Origin: Bacteroidota bacterium
GTDB taxonomy: Bacteria > Bacteroidota > Bacteroidia > Flavobacteriales_F > PHOS-HE28
Length of the DNA: 56,078 nt
Assembly (NCBI GenBank): GCA_029573495.1
Contig: JAKQEI010000021.1
Span: 1 to 56,078 of the forward strand
Direction of reading: 5' to 3'
The notes below the pieces were generated by a model, which worked only from the letters and a program-made list of their open reading frames with translations, was not told the DNA's origin and did not search any database. Below are positions 25,204-34,880 of the stretch, one piece after another (the stretch's first letter is position 1; each line of letters starts with the position of its first letter). Both the position numbers and the translations under genes were made by a program.

Positions 25204-25964
25204 AAGACATGCTGCAGCTCCGTTCCGTTGATGTGGGCCATGGTGGTGATCCACTCGTCTCTGATATCCATCTGGGCCTCGACGGAGGACAATGTGTCGC
25301 GCTCATCGGTGTGAACGGTGGAGGCAAGAGCACCCTGCTGAACACGATCGCCGGGCTGCGTAAACCGATGGCCGGAGAGATGCTTCTGAATGGTGCCGAT
25401 ATCGTGCGGATGCGCAGTTCCGAACGTGCTCGTCAGGTCTCGATCGTATTGACCGGTCGACCGCAGGCCGGACTTCTGGACGTGCGCACCATCGTGGGGC
25501 TGGGTCGGCAACCATGGACAGGCCGTTTCGGTGGCCTGGTGGAAACTGACCGGGCCATGGTCGAGGAGGCGATGCGCGTCATGGATGTCGGTCACCTCGC
25601 TTCCCGCTCCCTGCAACACCTGAGTGATGGGGAAGCGCAGCGCGTGATGATCGCGAGGGCCATGGCACAGGACACACCGCTGCTCCTGCTCGATGAGCCC
25701 ATGGCCTTCCTGGATCTCGTGAACCGCGTAAGGCTGCTTCGTACTCTGCGCGAGCAGGCCCAGGCACGGCACCGGTTGATCATCCTTTCCACCCACGACC
25801 TGCAGACCTCACTGGACCTATGCGATCGTGTGCTGTTGATCCACGACCGCAAGCTGTGGTCGGGGACCGTGGAGGAGGCCCGTGCCAGCGGAGTATTGGA
25901 ACGGGTCTTCGCGGGGGAGGGGATCCGTTTCGATCCGGTGGCGGGTTCCTTCAGGCCACATTGA
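25200..25964 (+). CDS. ABC transporter ATP-binding protein (iron/cobalamin type)
   Basis: A 254-residue protein from ATG 25200, which overlaps the permease stop. Walker A is GVNGGGKST (near residue 38), the signature is LSDGEAQR (variant of LSGGQ), Walker B is LLLLDEPMAFLDL, and the switch His lies in STHD. It is the FepC/BtuD/HmuV type. It energises the FecCD permease. Transcription ends at the hairpin 25970-25997. Confidence 0.93.
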   Translation: MKDMLQLRSVDVGHGGDPLVSDIHLGLDGGQCVALIGVNGGGKSTLLNTIAGLRKPMAGEMLLNGADIVRMRSSERARQVSIVLTGRPQAGLLDVRTIVGLGRQPWTGRFGGLVETDRAMVEEAMRVMDVGHLASRSLQHLSDGEAQRVMIARAMAQDTPLLLLDEPMAFLDLVNRVRLLRTLREQAQARHRLIILSTHDLQTSLDLCDRVLLIHDRKLWSGTVEEARASGVLERVFAGEGIRFDPVAGSFRPH

Positions 25965-25969
25965 ACGAA

Positions 25970-25997
25970 GAAGCCCCCGGCCTTGGCCGAGGGCTTC
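25970..25997. terminator. Bidirectional terminator hairpin
   Basis: GAAGCCC/GGGCTTC arms with an inner GGCC/GGCC pairing, between the convergent stops of the ATPase (25964) and mscL (26016). The flank lacks a long T-run, so efficiency is uncertain. Confidence 0.7.
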
Positions 25998-26015
25998 ATT
26001 GATCGTTCGTACAGC

Positions 26016-26426
26016 CTATTTCTTCAACGCGTCCCTGATCTCCATCAGCAGCTTCTCCTCATTGCTGGGGCCGGGGGGCGGTGGGGCCGGTTCCGCCTTC
26101 TTCATCCGATTGACCGATTTCACCACCATGAACATGACGAAGGCAACGATGATGAAGTCGATCAACGCCGTCAGGAACATACCGTAGCTCACGGCCACTT
26201 TGGCCGTGGCAACGGCGCCATCAGGCCCGAGCACTTCTTCGCGAAGCACCCATTCCATCTGGTCGAATCGCACTTTCTCCGTCAACATACTGATGAGCGG
26301 TGCGACCATGTTCTGTGTGAACACCGTGACGATCTTGGTGAAGGCGGCGCCCATGACAAAGCCTACGGCGATGTCGACGAGGTTCCCCTTCATCGCGAAC
26401 TCCTTGAACTCCTTCATCATTCCCAT
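26016..26426 (-). CDS. mscL: Large-conductance mechanosensitive channel
   Basis: 136 residues, the usual MscL length. N-terminal amphipathic helix (MKEFKEFAMKGNLVDIAVG), TM1 starting with the conserved 'GNLVDIAVGFVMGAAF', a periplasmic loop, TM2 (FLTALIDFIIVAFVMFMVV) and the charged C-terminal bundle after a Pro-rich linker (PAPPPPGPSNEEKLLMEIRD). It forms a homopentameric channel in the inner membrane that opens on hypo-osmotic shock. It follows the CotH-like gene on the same strand by 48 bases, and TATATTCG upstream could be its own promoter. Confidence 0.95.
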   Translation of the reverse strand: MGMMKEFKEFAMKGNLVDIAVGFVMGAAFTKIVTVFTQNMVAPLISMLTEKVRFDQMEWVLREEVLGPDGAVATAKVAVSYGMFLTALIDFIIVAFVMFMVVKSVNRMKKAEPAPPPPGPSNEEKLLMEIRDALKK

Positions 26427-26474
26427 GGCTTCGGTGGTTTGTTTGATGCCGAATATATCCTTCTATTCCGAACA

Positions 26475-28058
26475 TCAATTGGCACCCAGGCTGCTCCATG
26501 TCCGGATGCGTACGGGACGGGTAGCGCATTTGCTGCAGACCCTGACCAGGATGTCGCGTGGGCTACCGGGGACGTTCAACGGCAGGTAGGTGTAGCGCAA
26601 GGGCCTATCGCGTGCACGTGGCTCCAAACGAACGGGGACCCGCAGGTGGGTGGTGTCCCCGGTCGTCAACACCAAGCCGACCACCTCGAAAGGCAGGCTG
26701 TGGACATTCGCGATCACCACACCGTCGGTGCTCACCAGCGTGTCATTCACATAAGCCAGGGCGATGTCCCGAGGAGCGAGCATCTGATGGATGACCGACC
26801 GGTCATGTAGGACGACATGTAGATCGAGATCGATGTCAGGTCGATCCGCATTGATCACCTGCCTGGGGGTGTCCCAGGTGGGCCGGGTGCGCTCTCGTAC
26901 CACTTCCCACCACCCCTCAGCCGAGAAGGTATCCAGGTAGGCGAGGTAACGGTCGTTCACCGAAGGGTCCGCAAGCACCCGGTCCACGAAGGCTCGGCCC
27001 GGCTCGTCCACCCGTTCGTAGGTCTGTTCGACCAGTGTAGCGGGGATCGCAGCATGCCTCGACACCGGTCTGGGCAGGACGGTGAGCTCCTGGCGGGTGC
27101 TATCCACCACGAAGCGTAGGTTCCACCAGTCGAGCGCATCATGCACACCAAGAAGGTCGCTCAATGCCAGGAGCCGGGCCAGGGCATCGGGTTCGAACAG
27201 AGTGGACGCGGGCAACGTTCCCGCACGAAAGGCCTCGAGCCGATGGACCGCTTTCCGCGCCGCGGAGAGATGCCGGTCCGTTCCACCTTGAATGAGCAGC
27301 GGGGAGGCCAGCCAATCCCCTTGCGGGGGTGGCCTGCTCGCCAGCGTCCGTTCACCCATGGCCCGTCGGGTGTTGAGCAACAAGGCATCATCGAAGCGGA
27401 GCACGTGGCCGGTCGATCCCGGCAGTCGGGCTTTCACGGTGGCGTCCACCGTTCCGAAGGATCCGACCAAGCCGAGGTCCCTGTCATTCACGGTGATCTC
27501 CATGACCGCCACCGGCGGAGCGACGAGTCCTTGGTCCACCATCACCGCCTGGAACAGGATCGCCCAGAGCAGCCCGTCATCCGTGAATGGCCGTACCTCG
27601 AAGCGCTGCATGGCCAGCAAGGTGTCCGGAGGATCGATGTTCACTTCGAAGGGCCAGAAGCGCGGGCGCTCCGCCGGGAGGAGGTCAGGATGGGTGCCTA
27701 CACGGACCTGCTGTGAACGATCGCCGATCCGCGCAAGACCGGGAATGGGAGCAGGAGCAGGGACGACCCCAAGACGCTGCTGGGTGAACGCACGATCGCA
27801 CCAGGCTTCCAGGCTGTCCCAGGAGGCTGGGTCCATCGCCAGTTCCAGGCGTGTCACCGGAGGCGGCTTCCCCCTGAAAGCCTTCAATACCGGAGTGCTC
27901 AGTCTTCTGAATCCGGGGTCGATGACCTCGCGCATGAACCCGCTTCGTTCCGTCCGGGTCCCGAGGTAGAAGATCAGACCGATCAGGACCAGTGTCGCAC
28001 CACCCAGCAAGGCGGAACGCACGCGTGCTGCGATCCGTTCACGGTCCCACGGCTTCAT
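26475..28058 (-). CDS. Membrane-anchored protein, weakly CotH-like
   Basis: A 527-residue protein with one N-terminal transmembrane helix (~residues 18-32). A large extracytoplasmic domain follows, with 'PRFWPFEVNI', 'RFEVRPFTDDGLLWAILFQ' and, later, 'LLALSDLLGVHDALDWWNLRFVVD', a layout reminiscent of the C-terminal part of CotH kinase-like proteins. The likeness is faint and the catalytic residues are not identifiable. The C-terminus has a Cys pair (CSKCATR). Its ATG overlaps the stop of the upstream lipoprotein gene. Confidence 0.55.
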   Translation of the reverse strand: MKPWDRERIAARVRSALLGGATLVLIGLIFYLGTRTERSGFMREVIDPGFRRLSTPVLKAFRGKPPPVTRLELAMDPASWDSLEAWCDRAFTQQRLGVVPAPAPIPGLARIGDRSQQVRVGTHPDLLPAERPRFWPFEVNIDPPDTLLAMQRFEVRPFTDDGLLWAILFQAVMVDQGLVAPPVAVMEITVNDRDLGLVGSFGTVDATVKARLPGSTGHVLRFDDALLLNTRRAMGERTLASRPPPQGDWLASPLLIQGGTDRHLSAARKAVHRLEAFRAGTLPASTLFEPDALARLLALSDLLGVHDALDWWNLRFVVDSTRQELTVLPRPVSRHAAIPATLVEQTYERVDEPGRAFVDRVLADPSVNDRYLAYLDTFSAEGWWEVVRERTRPTWDTPRQVINADRPDIDLDLHVVLHDRSVIHQMLAPRDIALAYVNDTLVSTDGVVIANVHSLPFEVVGLVLTTGDTTHLRVPVRLEPRARDRPLRYTYLPLNVPGSPRDILVRVCSKCATRPVRIRTWSSLGAN

Positions 28059-28570
28059 GGCATCACGGTGCCATCGATGACCCGCTTGAAACGGTAGTGG
28101 TCCGCGCTGGTCCGGCCTTTGTTCGTGCCGCTCACGATGACATGCCAGGCGTTGCTTCCCTCCGGGATGTAGACGATCCGCTGGGGCATATCATGCTCCG
28201 GGTTCTCGAACACCAGACTGTCGCGGTCATGGGTGAGCTTGAACAGGACCGCCTCACCACCGCCGTGCCCGATGCTCACGGCGTAGTTAAACGTGTCGTC
28301 GTGCCGCACCAGGGCCAGGTGCTCGATGAAGACCGTGTCCTTGCCGGACAGCACATGGCCCAGACCGACCGGTGTGCCGTTGGGGTCGCGCTCCCAATGC
28401 TCATGCACATGGGTCCTTCCGCTGTCCTGCACATCCAGCCAGTCACCGAAGAGACCCTCCACGGCCACCGGTCCACCTTGTTCGGAGGAACTGACCTCAC
28501 GGTTGTTCGTGGTCGTCCGTTCGCCGCAGGCGACAAGGAGGAAGGGCAGAATGGGCAGGGCTCGGCGCAT
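28055..28570 (-). CDS. Lipoprotein, DUF6265/lipocalin-like
   Basis: A 171-residue protein with a signal peptide and lipobox (LLVACG, acylated Cys near residue 15). The mature part has the DUF6265-like order 'GDWLDVQDSGRTHVHEHWERD', 'GLGHVLSGKDTVFIEHLALVRHDDTFNYAV', 'VLFKLTHDRDSLVFENPEHDMPQRIVY': a small beta-barrel of unknown role. It follows the thioesterase by 9 bases and overlaps the CotH-like gene by 4, so it is part of one operon. Confidence 0.75.
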   Translation of the reverse strand: MRRALPILPFLLVACGERTTTNNREVSSSEQGGPVAVEGLFGDWLDVQDSGRTHVHEHWERDPNGTPVGLGHVLSGKDTVFIEHLALVRHDDTFNYAVSIGHGGGEAVLFKLTHDRDSLVFENPEHDMPQRIVYIPEGSNAWHVIVSGTNKGRTSADHYRFKRVIDGTVMP

Positions 28571-28579
28571 GTGTGCAAG

Positions 28580-28999
28580 TTAGCCGCGCTGCAACGCTTC
28601 GATCGCCTGGCGGACGGCATCCGGGATGGTCACCTTGCCCGCCGCTGCATAGTCGTACATCACCAGAACGCTGGTCCCGGTGGCCACCTCATCGCCGATC
28701 CGGTCGGTTATGCGGTAGTCCAGCACGAAGCTGGTGTTGCCTACGCGGGCGCAGCCGGTGCGCACATGCAGGGTGGCTGGCCAAAGCACCGGCTTGTGGA
28801 AGTCGCACGTGGTGCTCGCCAGGATGACGCCGATGCGCTGCTCCTCCAGTGAACGAAGCACTCCTATCCGCTCGAGGTAGTACATGCGCACGTTCTCGAA
28901 GTACCGGAAGTATACTACGTTGTTGAGGTGGCCGAAGGCATCCTGTTCCCCCCAGGCCACCGGGATATCGATCCCCAGGACCAGGTGGTCGCTGCTCAC
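28580..28999 (-). CDS. Hotdog-fold acyl-CoA thioesterase (4HBT-like)
   Basis: 139 residues. The active-site motif is 'WGEQDAFGHLNNVVYFRYFENVR' with the catalytic Asp (near residue 20) of 4-hydroxybenzoyl-CoA thioesterase/YbgC-type enzymes, followed by the long hotdog helix and 'RVGNTSFVLDYRI' strands. It hydrolyses acyl-CoA thioesters; chain preference is unknown. It starts at GTG 28999, which overlaps the stop of the DUF349 gene (GTGA), and lies 9 bases before the lipoprotein gene. Confidence 0.88.
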   Translation of the reverse strand: MSSDHLVLGIDIPVAWGEQDAFGHLNNVVYFRYFENVRMYYLERIGVLRSLEEQRIGVILASTTCDFHKPVLWPATLHVRTGCARVGNTSFVLDYRITDRIGDEVATGTSVLVMYDYAAAGKVTIPDAVRQAIEALQRG

Positions 29000-30747
29000 C
29001 GCAACTCCTTCAACAGCTCGCGGTGCTGGCCCTTCAGCCGTTCCACATCACGCGCCAGTTTCTCGATCTTCTTCTCCATGTCCTTCTTCATGGCTTCACC
29101 GCTGGCGCTCTTGAAGTTGAACATGCCCATGTTGCGCTCCATGCTGCGCATCTCGGACTCGAGCTCCTCGATCTTCCGTTTCACGAAGCGACTTTCCTTC
29201 TCCAGCATGAACTTCCCGTCAGGCCCGGCCTTCATCTCGTCCATCCGGTCTTGGAACTGCATGCGACGGCGCTCATCGCCTTCCAGCTTCAGCTGTCCGT
29301 AATGCTTGTCCAGCGCCGCGCGATAACGCGCACTGAAGGCATCATACAGTTTCGGGGATACCCTGCCCGAGTCCATCCAGCGGGCGGAGAAGGCCTTGAG
29401 CGCCTCCACGTCCTTGTTCCGATCACCGCTGGGCACGAAGGCTTCGATCTCGGTGATCAGCGCTTCCTTGGCCTGGGCGTTCACAGCCTGCTCGGCATCC
29501 AGCTTCTCGAAGGTGGCCTTGCGGTTCTGGAAGAAGTGGTCGCACGCCTCGCGGAACTTGCTCCACAGGCGGTTCTCATCCCGGGGTCCGGCGCTCCCAG
29601 CCTCTTTCCACTGCTGCTGGAGGTGCTTGAGCTTGTCGGCCGTTTGCCGCCATTCGGTGCTGTCCTTCAGTTTGAGGGCTTCCTCCACCAGCGCCTGCTT
29701 CTTGTCGCGGACATCCTTGTACAGGTCCTTCAACTTGTCGAAGTGGGCCTTCTTCGCATCGAAGAACACGTTGCACGCCGCCCGGAACTCCTTCCAGATG
29801 CGCTCGTTGTCCTTCTTCGTAGCGAAACCGATCTGCTTCCAGGCGTTCTGGTATTCGAGCACCTGGTCGGTGAGGGTCTTCCACTCCTTGGTGGCCGTGT
29901 CGTTCAACTGGTCGGTCACGGCCTTCACCTTATCCACCAGGGCCTGCTTGGCGGCAAGATTGGTCTCATGCTCCGCGCGACGCAGCCGGTAGTGCTCATG
30001 CACCTTGTCGTAGATGGTGCGCGTGGCGGTGGAGAAGCGGTCACGGATGGTCTCCCATTCCTCACGCAACACAGGGCCGATGGCATGCCACTTCTCCTGG
30101 TACTCGCGCACCCCGTGCTCCAGCTCCTTCACGTTGTCCTTCTGCGCCAGGCTCTCCACATCGCTGATCAGGGCCTGTTTCAGGGCGGTGTTCTTCCGCA
30201 GGTCATGGTCCCGCAGTTCCTTGTAGATCCTGATGTGGTAGAAGAACTCATCGCGCAGGTGCGAGTAGTCGTTCTGCAGGTCGCGGTAGTGCTGCTGGGG
30301 CACCGGACCGATCGTCTTCCACTTCTCCTGCAGGTCGGCGAAACGCTGGAAGGCCGAGCCGATGTTCTCCTCCCCGGCGATCAGCGTCTTCAACTCCTCC
30401 ATGATGGCCTTCTTGGCCTCCAGGTTCTCGTTCTCCTCCTTCTGCTTCTTCCGCCGGATATCGTTCACCCGTTGGTTGAAGAGGTCCAGCAATTGCTTGA
30501 AGCGCTTGTCCTCTTCGTCGGTGAGCTGGGCCGATTCAATGGCGATGGGCCCGCCATCAGGCGCTTCGGAACCAACCTCCATCGGTTCGCCCTCGGGCGA
30601 TCCGTCGTGGTGTTCCTGTTGCAGGGACGCGGCCACCAGGGCCTCATACGCCTCTTTCACGCCTTCCACGGCCTCGGCTGCGGATTCGACATCCTCCTGA
30701 GCCGTGATCTCCTCGAGCCGGGTGATCAGCTCTGCTTTCGTTGCCAT
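28996..30747 (-). CDS. DUF349 repeat protein
   Basis: A 583-residue protein from ATG 30747, chosen because a TATCTTTG box lies 30 bases upstream. After an acidic N-terminal ~70 residues it consists of about six DUF349 units, each with a 'W+.iG.v......lw.eFr.a.D.F' core: 'KWKTIGPVPQQHYRDL', 'KWHAIGPVLREEWETI', 'AWKQIGFATKKDNERIWKEF', 'QWKEAGSAGPRDENRLWSKF'. It is cytoplasmic, highly charged and coiled-coil rich, ending in a Glu/Met/Lys-rich coiled coil. The family's function is unsettled. It is first in an operon with the thioesterase, lipoprotein and CotH-like genes. Confidence 0.9.
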   Translation of the reverse strand: MATKAELITRLEEITAQEDVESAAEAVEGVKEAYEALVAASLQQEHHDGSPEGEPMEVGSEAPDGGPIAIESAQLTDEEDKRFKQLLDLFNQRVNDIRRKKQKEENENLEAKKAIMEELKTLIAGEENIGSAFQRFADLQEKWKTIGPVPQQHYRDLQNDYSHLRDEFFYHIRIYKELRDHDLRKNTALKQALISDVESLAQKDNVKELEHGVREYQEKWHAIGPVLREEWETIRDRFSTATRTIYDKVHEHYRLRRAEHETNLAAKQALVDKVKAVTDQLNDTATKEWKTLTDQVLEYQNAWKQIGFATKKDNERIWKEFRAACNVFFDAKKAHFDKLKDLYKDVRDKKQALVEEALKLKDSTEWRQTADKLKHLQQQWKEAGSAGPRDENRLWSKFREACDHFFQNRKATFEKLDAEQAVNAQAKEALITEIEAFVPSGDRNKDVEALKAFSARWMDSGRVSPKLYDAFSARYRAALDKHYGQLKLEGDERRRMQFQDRMDEMKAGPDGKFMLEKESRFVKRKIEELESEMRSMERNMGMFNFKSASGEAMKKDMEKKIEKLARDVERLKGQHRELLKELR

Positions 30748-30777
30748 CGCTATCGTTACGCCCGCTGGGGCATCGTC

Positions 30778-30785
30778 CAAAGATA
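30778..30785 (-). promoter_or_regulatory. Bacteroidota -7 box TATCTTTG
   Basis: An exact match on the minus strand, 30 bases before ATG 30747. It marks the promoter of the DUF349 operon. Confidence 0.65.
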
Positions 30786-30813
30786 GGGGGATGCCACGAT
30801 CCACAAGGGGGGC

Positions 30814-32277
30814 TTATACCGCCAGCCCCAGCATGCACACGTCATCCATCTGGTCGATCGGGCCCTTCCAGTCCAGGAAGGCCTGCTCGATCACACGGGC
30901 TTGTTCCTTCAACCCCAACCGCTGGTTCGCCAGGATGAGCTCCTGCAGCCGCGAGTTCATGAACCGTTTGCGCTCCGGGCCGCCGAACTGGTCCACATAG
31001 CCATCGCTGAAGAGGTAGAGCCGGTCGCCCTCGGAATAGGCCAGCTTGTGGGTCGTGAAGCGTCGTTCCTCGCCTACATGCCCGCCTCCTACCGGACGAC
31101 GATCGCCATTGATCACGCTCAACTGGCCCTGGTGCAACCAGTACACCGGACGGTAGGCTCCAGCGAAGAGGATCTCCTTAGCCACCCGGTCCACCCGGCA
31201 GAGCGCCAGGTCCATGCCATCGCCCGCACCGCGTTGCTTGCCTTTCTGGTTCATGGTGGCCACCATGCGTGCGTGCAGGATGGAAAGGATCTCCGACGGG
31301 TCCTTGTGCGCGTGCTGTGGTACGATCTCGTTCAGCAGGGAACAGCCGATGGCGGCCATCATGGCGCCAGGAAGTCCGTGGCCAGTGCAATCCGCGGCGG
31401 CTACGAAACAGCGCTCCGCGTCGATCCGGTAGACCCAGTGGAAGTCGCCGCTCACCACGTCCTTGGGCCGGTCTATGACGAAGGAATCCGCGAAGAGCTC
31501 GTCATAGACCAGTGCGGAGGGCACGAGCGCGCGCTGGATCTTCCCGGCGTACGCGATGCTGTCGTTCATGTCCTCGTGGCGTTCCTTGAGCTTCTGCTGT
31601 GCCTCCTCGTCCACGTTCAGCCAACGTCCCACATAACGGAAGAGGAGGAAGCCCGCCGTACCGAACAGGAGGACGGCGAAGCCGATCTGCCAGAGCAGGG
31701 AGCGTATGGCCGCCTGTTCGAACAGGGCTGTGGGGGTCCGTGCCACGACCATGCCCACCGCTTTCCCTTCCGGGTCCAGGACATTGTCGAAGACCACCAG
31801 CTCGCGGCCGGAACTGCTTTCGAACTCGATGGTCCCGGCCTCGCCGAAGCGTGCCCCGAGCGTCGGGCGGTCCCCGTTCCAAGGGTCTCTGAAGCGTGGC
31901 TTCTCCTCGGAGGTCACGAGCACCACCACCTCCTGGGTGGCCGGATCCAATACCACCAGCTCCAGTGGCGCTTCCAATCCGTTGCGGTGCGCCGCCTTGC
32001 GCAATCGTTCGTGCAGCACGTAGTACCGCGCGTCCTGGGTGTTCTTGATGATCAGGCCCGGATCCGGGTAGCGCTCCAGGAGCCCGATGATGTTGTTCGC
32101 ACCCACCTCCTCGGAGACCGTGGAGGTGATGCTGCGAAGTTGTGTGATGCCGGTTGCTTTCCGTGCCTTGCGATCGTTGCGGTGCACCACGCCGATGACG
32201 ACGAGGCAGAGCGCCAGCAGGGCCGCATACACGGCATACAGGACCTTGTGCTTGGTGCGCTTGGGGCGGAGATCCAC
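30814..32277 (-). CDS. SpoIIE/RsbU-type serine phosphatase with membrane sensor
   Basis: A 487-residue protein starting at GTG 32277. TM1 (~residues 12-30) and TM2 (~215-235) bracket an extracytoplasmic sensor region. After a short coiled coil (EEAQQKLKERHEDMNDSIAYAGKIQRALVPS), the PP2C-like SpoIIE domain has 'DVVSGDFHWVY' and 'VAAADCTGHGLPGAMMAAIG' with Asp metal ligands, then 'GDRLYLFSDGYVDQFGG' and a terminal 'DDVCMLGL'. Such proteins dephosphorylate anti-sigma-antagonist-type proteins in response to signals. No partner STAS or kinase gene is adjacent. Confidence 0.92.
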   Translation of the reverse strand: MDLRPKRTKHKVLYAVYAALLALCLVVIGVVHRNDRKARKATGITQLRSITSTVSEEVGANNIIGLLERYPDPGLIIKNTQDARYYVLHERLRKAAHRNGLEAPLELVVLDPATQEVVVLVTSEEKPRFRDPWNGDRPTLGARFGEAGTIEFESSSGRELVVFDNVLDPEGKAVGMVVARTPTALFEQAAIRSLLWQIGFAVLLFGTAGFLLFRYVGRWLNVDEEAQQKLKERHEDMNDSIAYAGKIQRALVPSALVYDELFADSFVIDRPKDVVSGDFHWVYRIDAERCFVAAADCTGHGLPGAMMAAIGCSLLNEIVPQHAHKDPSEILSILHARMVATMNQKGKQRGAGDGMDLALCRVDRVAKEILFAGAYRPVYWLHQGQLSVINGDRRPVGGGHVGEERRFTTHKLAYSEGDRLYLFSDGYVDQFGGPERKRFMNSRLQELILANQRLGLKEQARVIEQAFLDWKGPIDQMDDVCMLGLAV

Positions 32278-32475
32278 GGGAACAGAGCGGCGGAGAGCAG
32301 CCGCTGTGCGTTCCTACGTGGTTGAAGGTGAGAAGGTTCCCTTGAAAGTCAGGTGCAGGAGCATGGGCATGAAGATGTCCCGGGCGTGGTCATCCGGTGA
32401 TGCGGAAGCAGCCCTTGCCGGACTGAAGCAGGACTTCCTTGCTCCTTTACCCGCTCCAGAAGCGGTTACCGCTTC

Positions 32476-34104
<1,629 letters not shown>

Positions 34105-34237
34105 GGGTGCGCGATCGTTGGGCCGCTAAGATACCGGTACCCCCCGGAAGGTTCTCACACACCTCAGGCCGACCGTGACGTATGTCCCCATGTGGCCTGT
34201 GCGCGCGCATGGATCGGGATCCCGCCCCCCGGGACCG

Positions 34238-34873
34238 TCAGGACAAGTTGTCGTACTTGTCTATCGGATCCATTTCCGACCCCGCCGACAGTTCGAGCAA
34301 GGGCTTCACCACCCCATCGCTCAGGCGATAGGCCCAGCCATGCAAGTGTGGCCCTCCGCGCTCCGCCCAGGCACGCTGGATGATGGCCGTTTTCGAGAGG
34401 TTCCGCACCTGTTCGATGACGTTGAGCTCCACCAAGCGGTCGAACCGTGCGTCGGCGCTGGCCATGGGGTTGAGCTCGCCCTGGTGCAAGCGATAGACGA
34501 CCTTGATGTTGCGCAACCAAGTATCGATGATGCCGATGGACTGGTTGCCCATCGCCGCCTTCACCCCGCCGCACCCGTAGTGCCCGCAGACGATCACGTG
34601 CTTCACCTTCAATACGTTCACGGCATACTCGAGAACACTGAGCATGTTCACGTCCGTGTTCACCACCATATTGGCGATGTTCCGATGCACGAAGATCTGG
34701 CCGGGAAGGGTGCCGGTTATCTCGTTGGCGGGCACCCGGCTGTCACTGCACCCGATCCAGAGGAATTCCGGGTGTTGGACATCCACCAGGCGCGTGAAGA
34801 ACTGCGGGTCCTTCGACACCATTTCCGCGGCCCAGGCCTTGTTGTTCTGAAGTAGCTTCTCGTAGGACTCCAT
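34238..34873 (-). CDS. Beta-class carbonic anhydrase
   Basis: A 211-residue protein from ATG 34873. Zinc-site motifs: CSDSRVP with the Cys ligand and the Asp-Arg dyad (near residue 42), and VCGHYGCGG with the His and second Cys ligands (near residue 98). 'HRNIANMV' between them is also typical. It interconverts CO2 and bicarbonate. The gene begins 7 bases after the SulP transporter stop, so the two are co-transcribed; a joint role in bicarbonate supply is the usual interpretation of this pair. Confidence 0.95.
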   Translation of the reverse strand: MESYEKLLQNNKAWAAEMVSKDPQFFTRLVDVQHPEFLWIGCSDSRVPANEITGTLPGQIFVHRNIANMVVNTDVNMLSVLEYAVNVLKVKHVIVCGHYGCGGVKAAMGNQSIGIIDTWLRNIKVVYRLHQGELNPMASADARFDRLVELNVIEQVRNLSKTAIIQRAWAERGGPHLHGWAYRLSDGVVKPLLELSAGSEMDPIDKYDNLS

Positions 34874-34880
34874 GAGGTCG

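Noticed and set aside
29023-30786. A 587-residue plus-strand frame opposite the DUF349 gene
   Set aside because: It mirrors the repetitive codon use of the DUF349 coiled coils; no domain, and the minus-strand gene has promoter and repeats.
30901-32325. A 474-residue plus-strand frame opposite the SpoIIE phosphatase gene
   Set aside because: Shadow of a gene with intact phosphatase motifs; its translation has no recognisable features.
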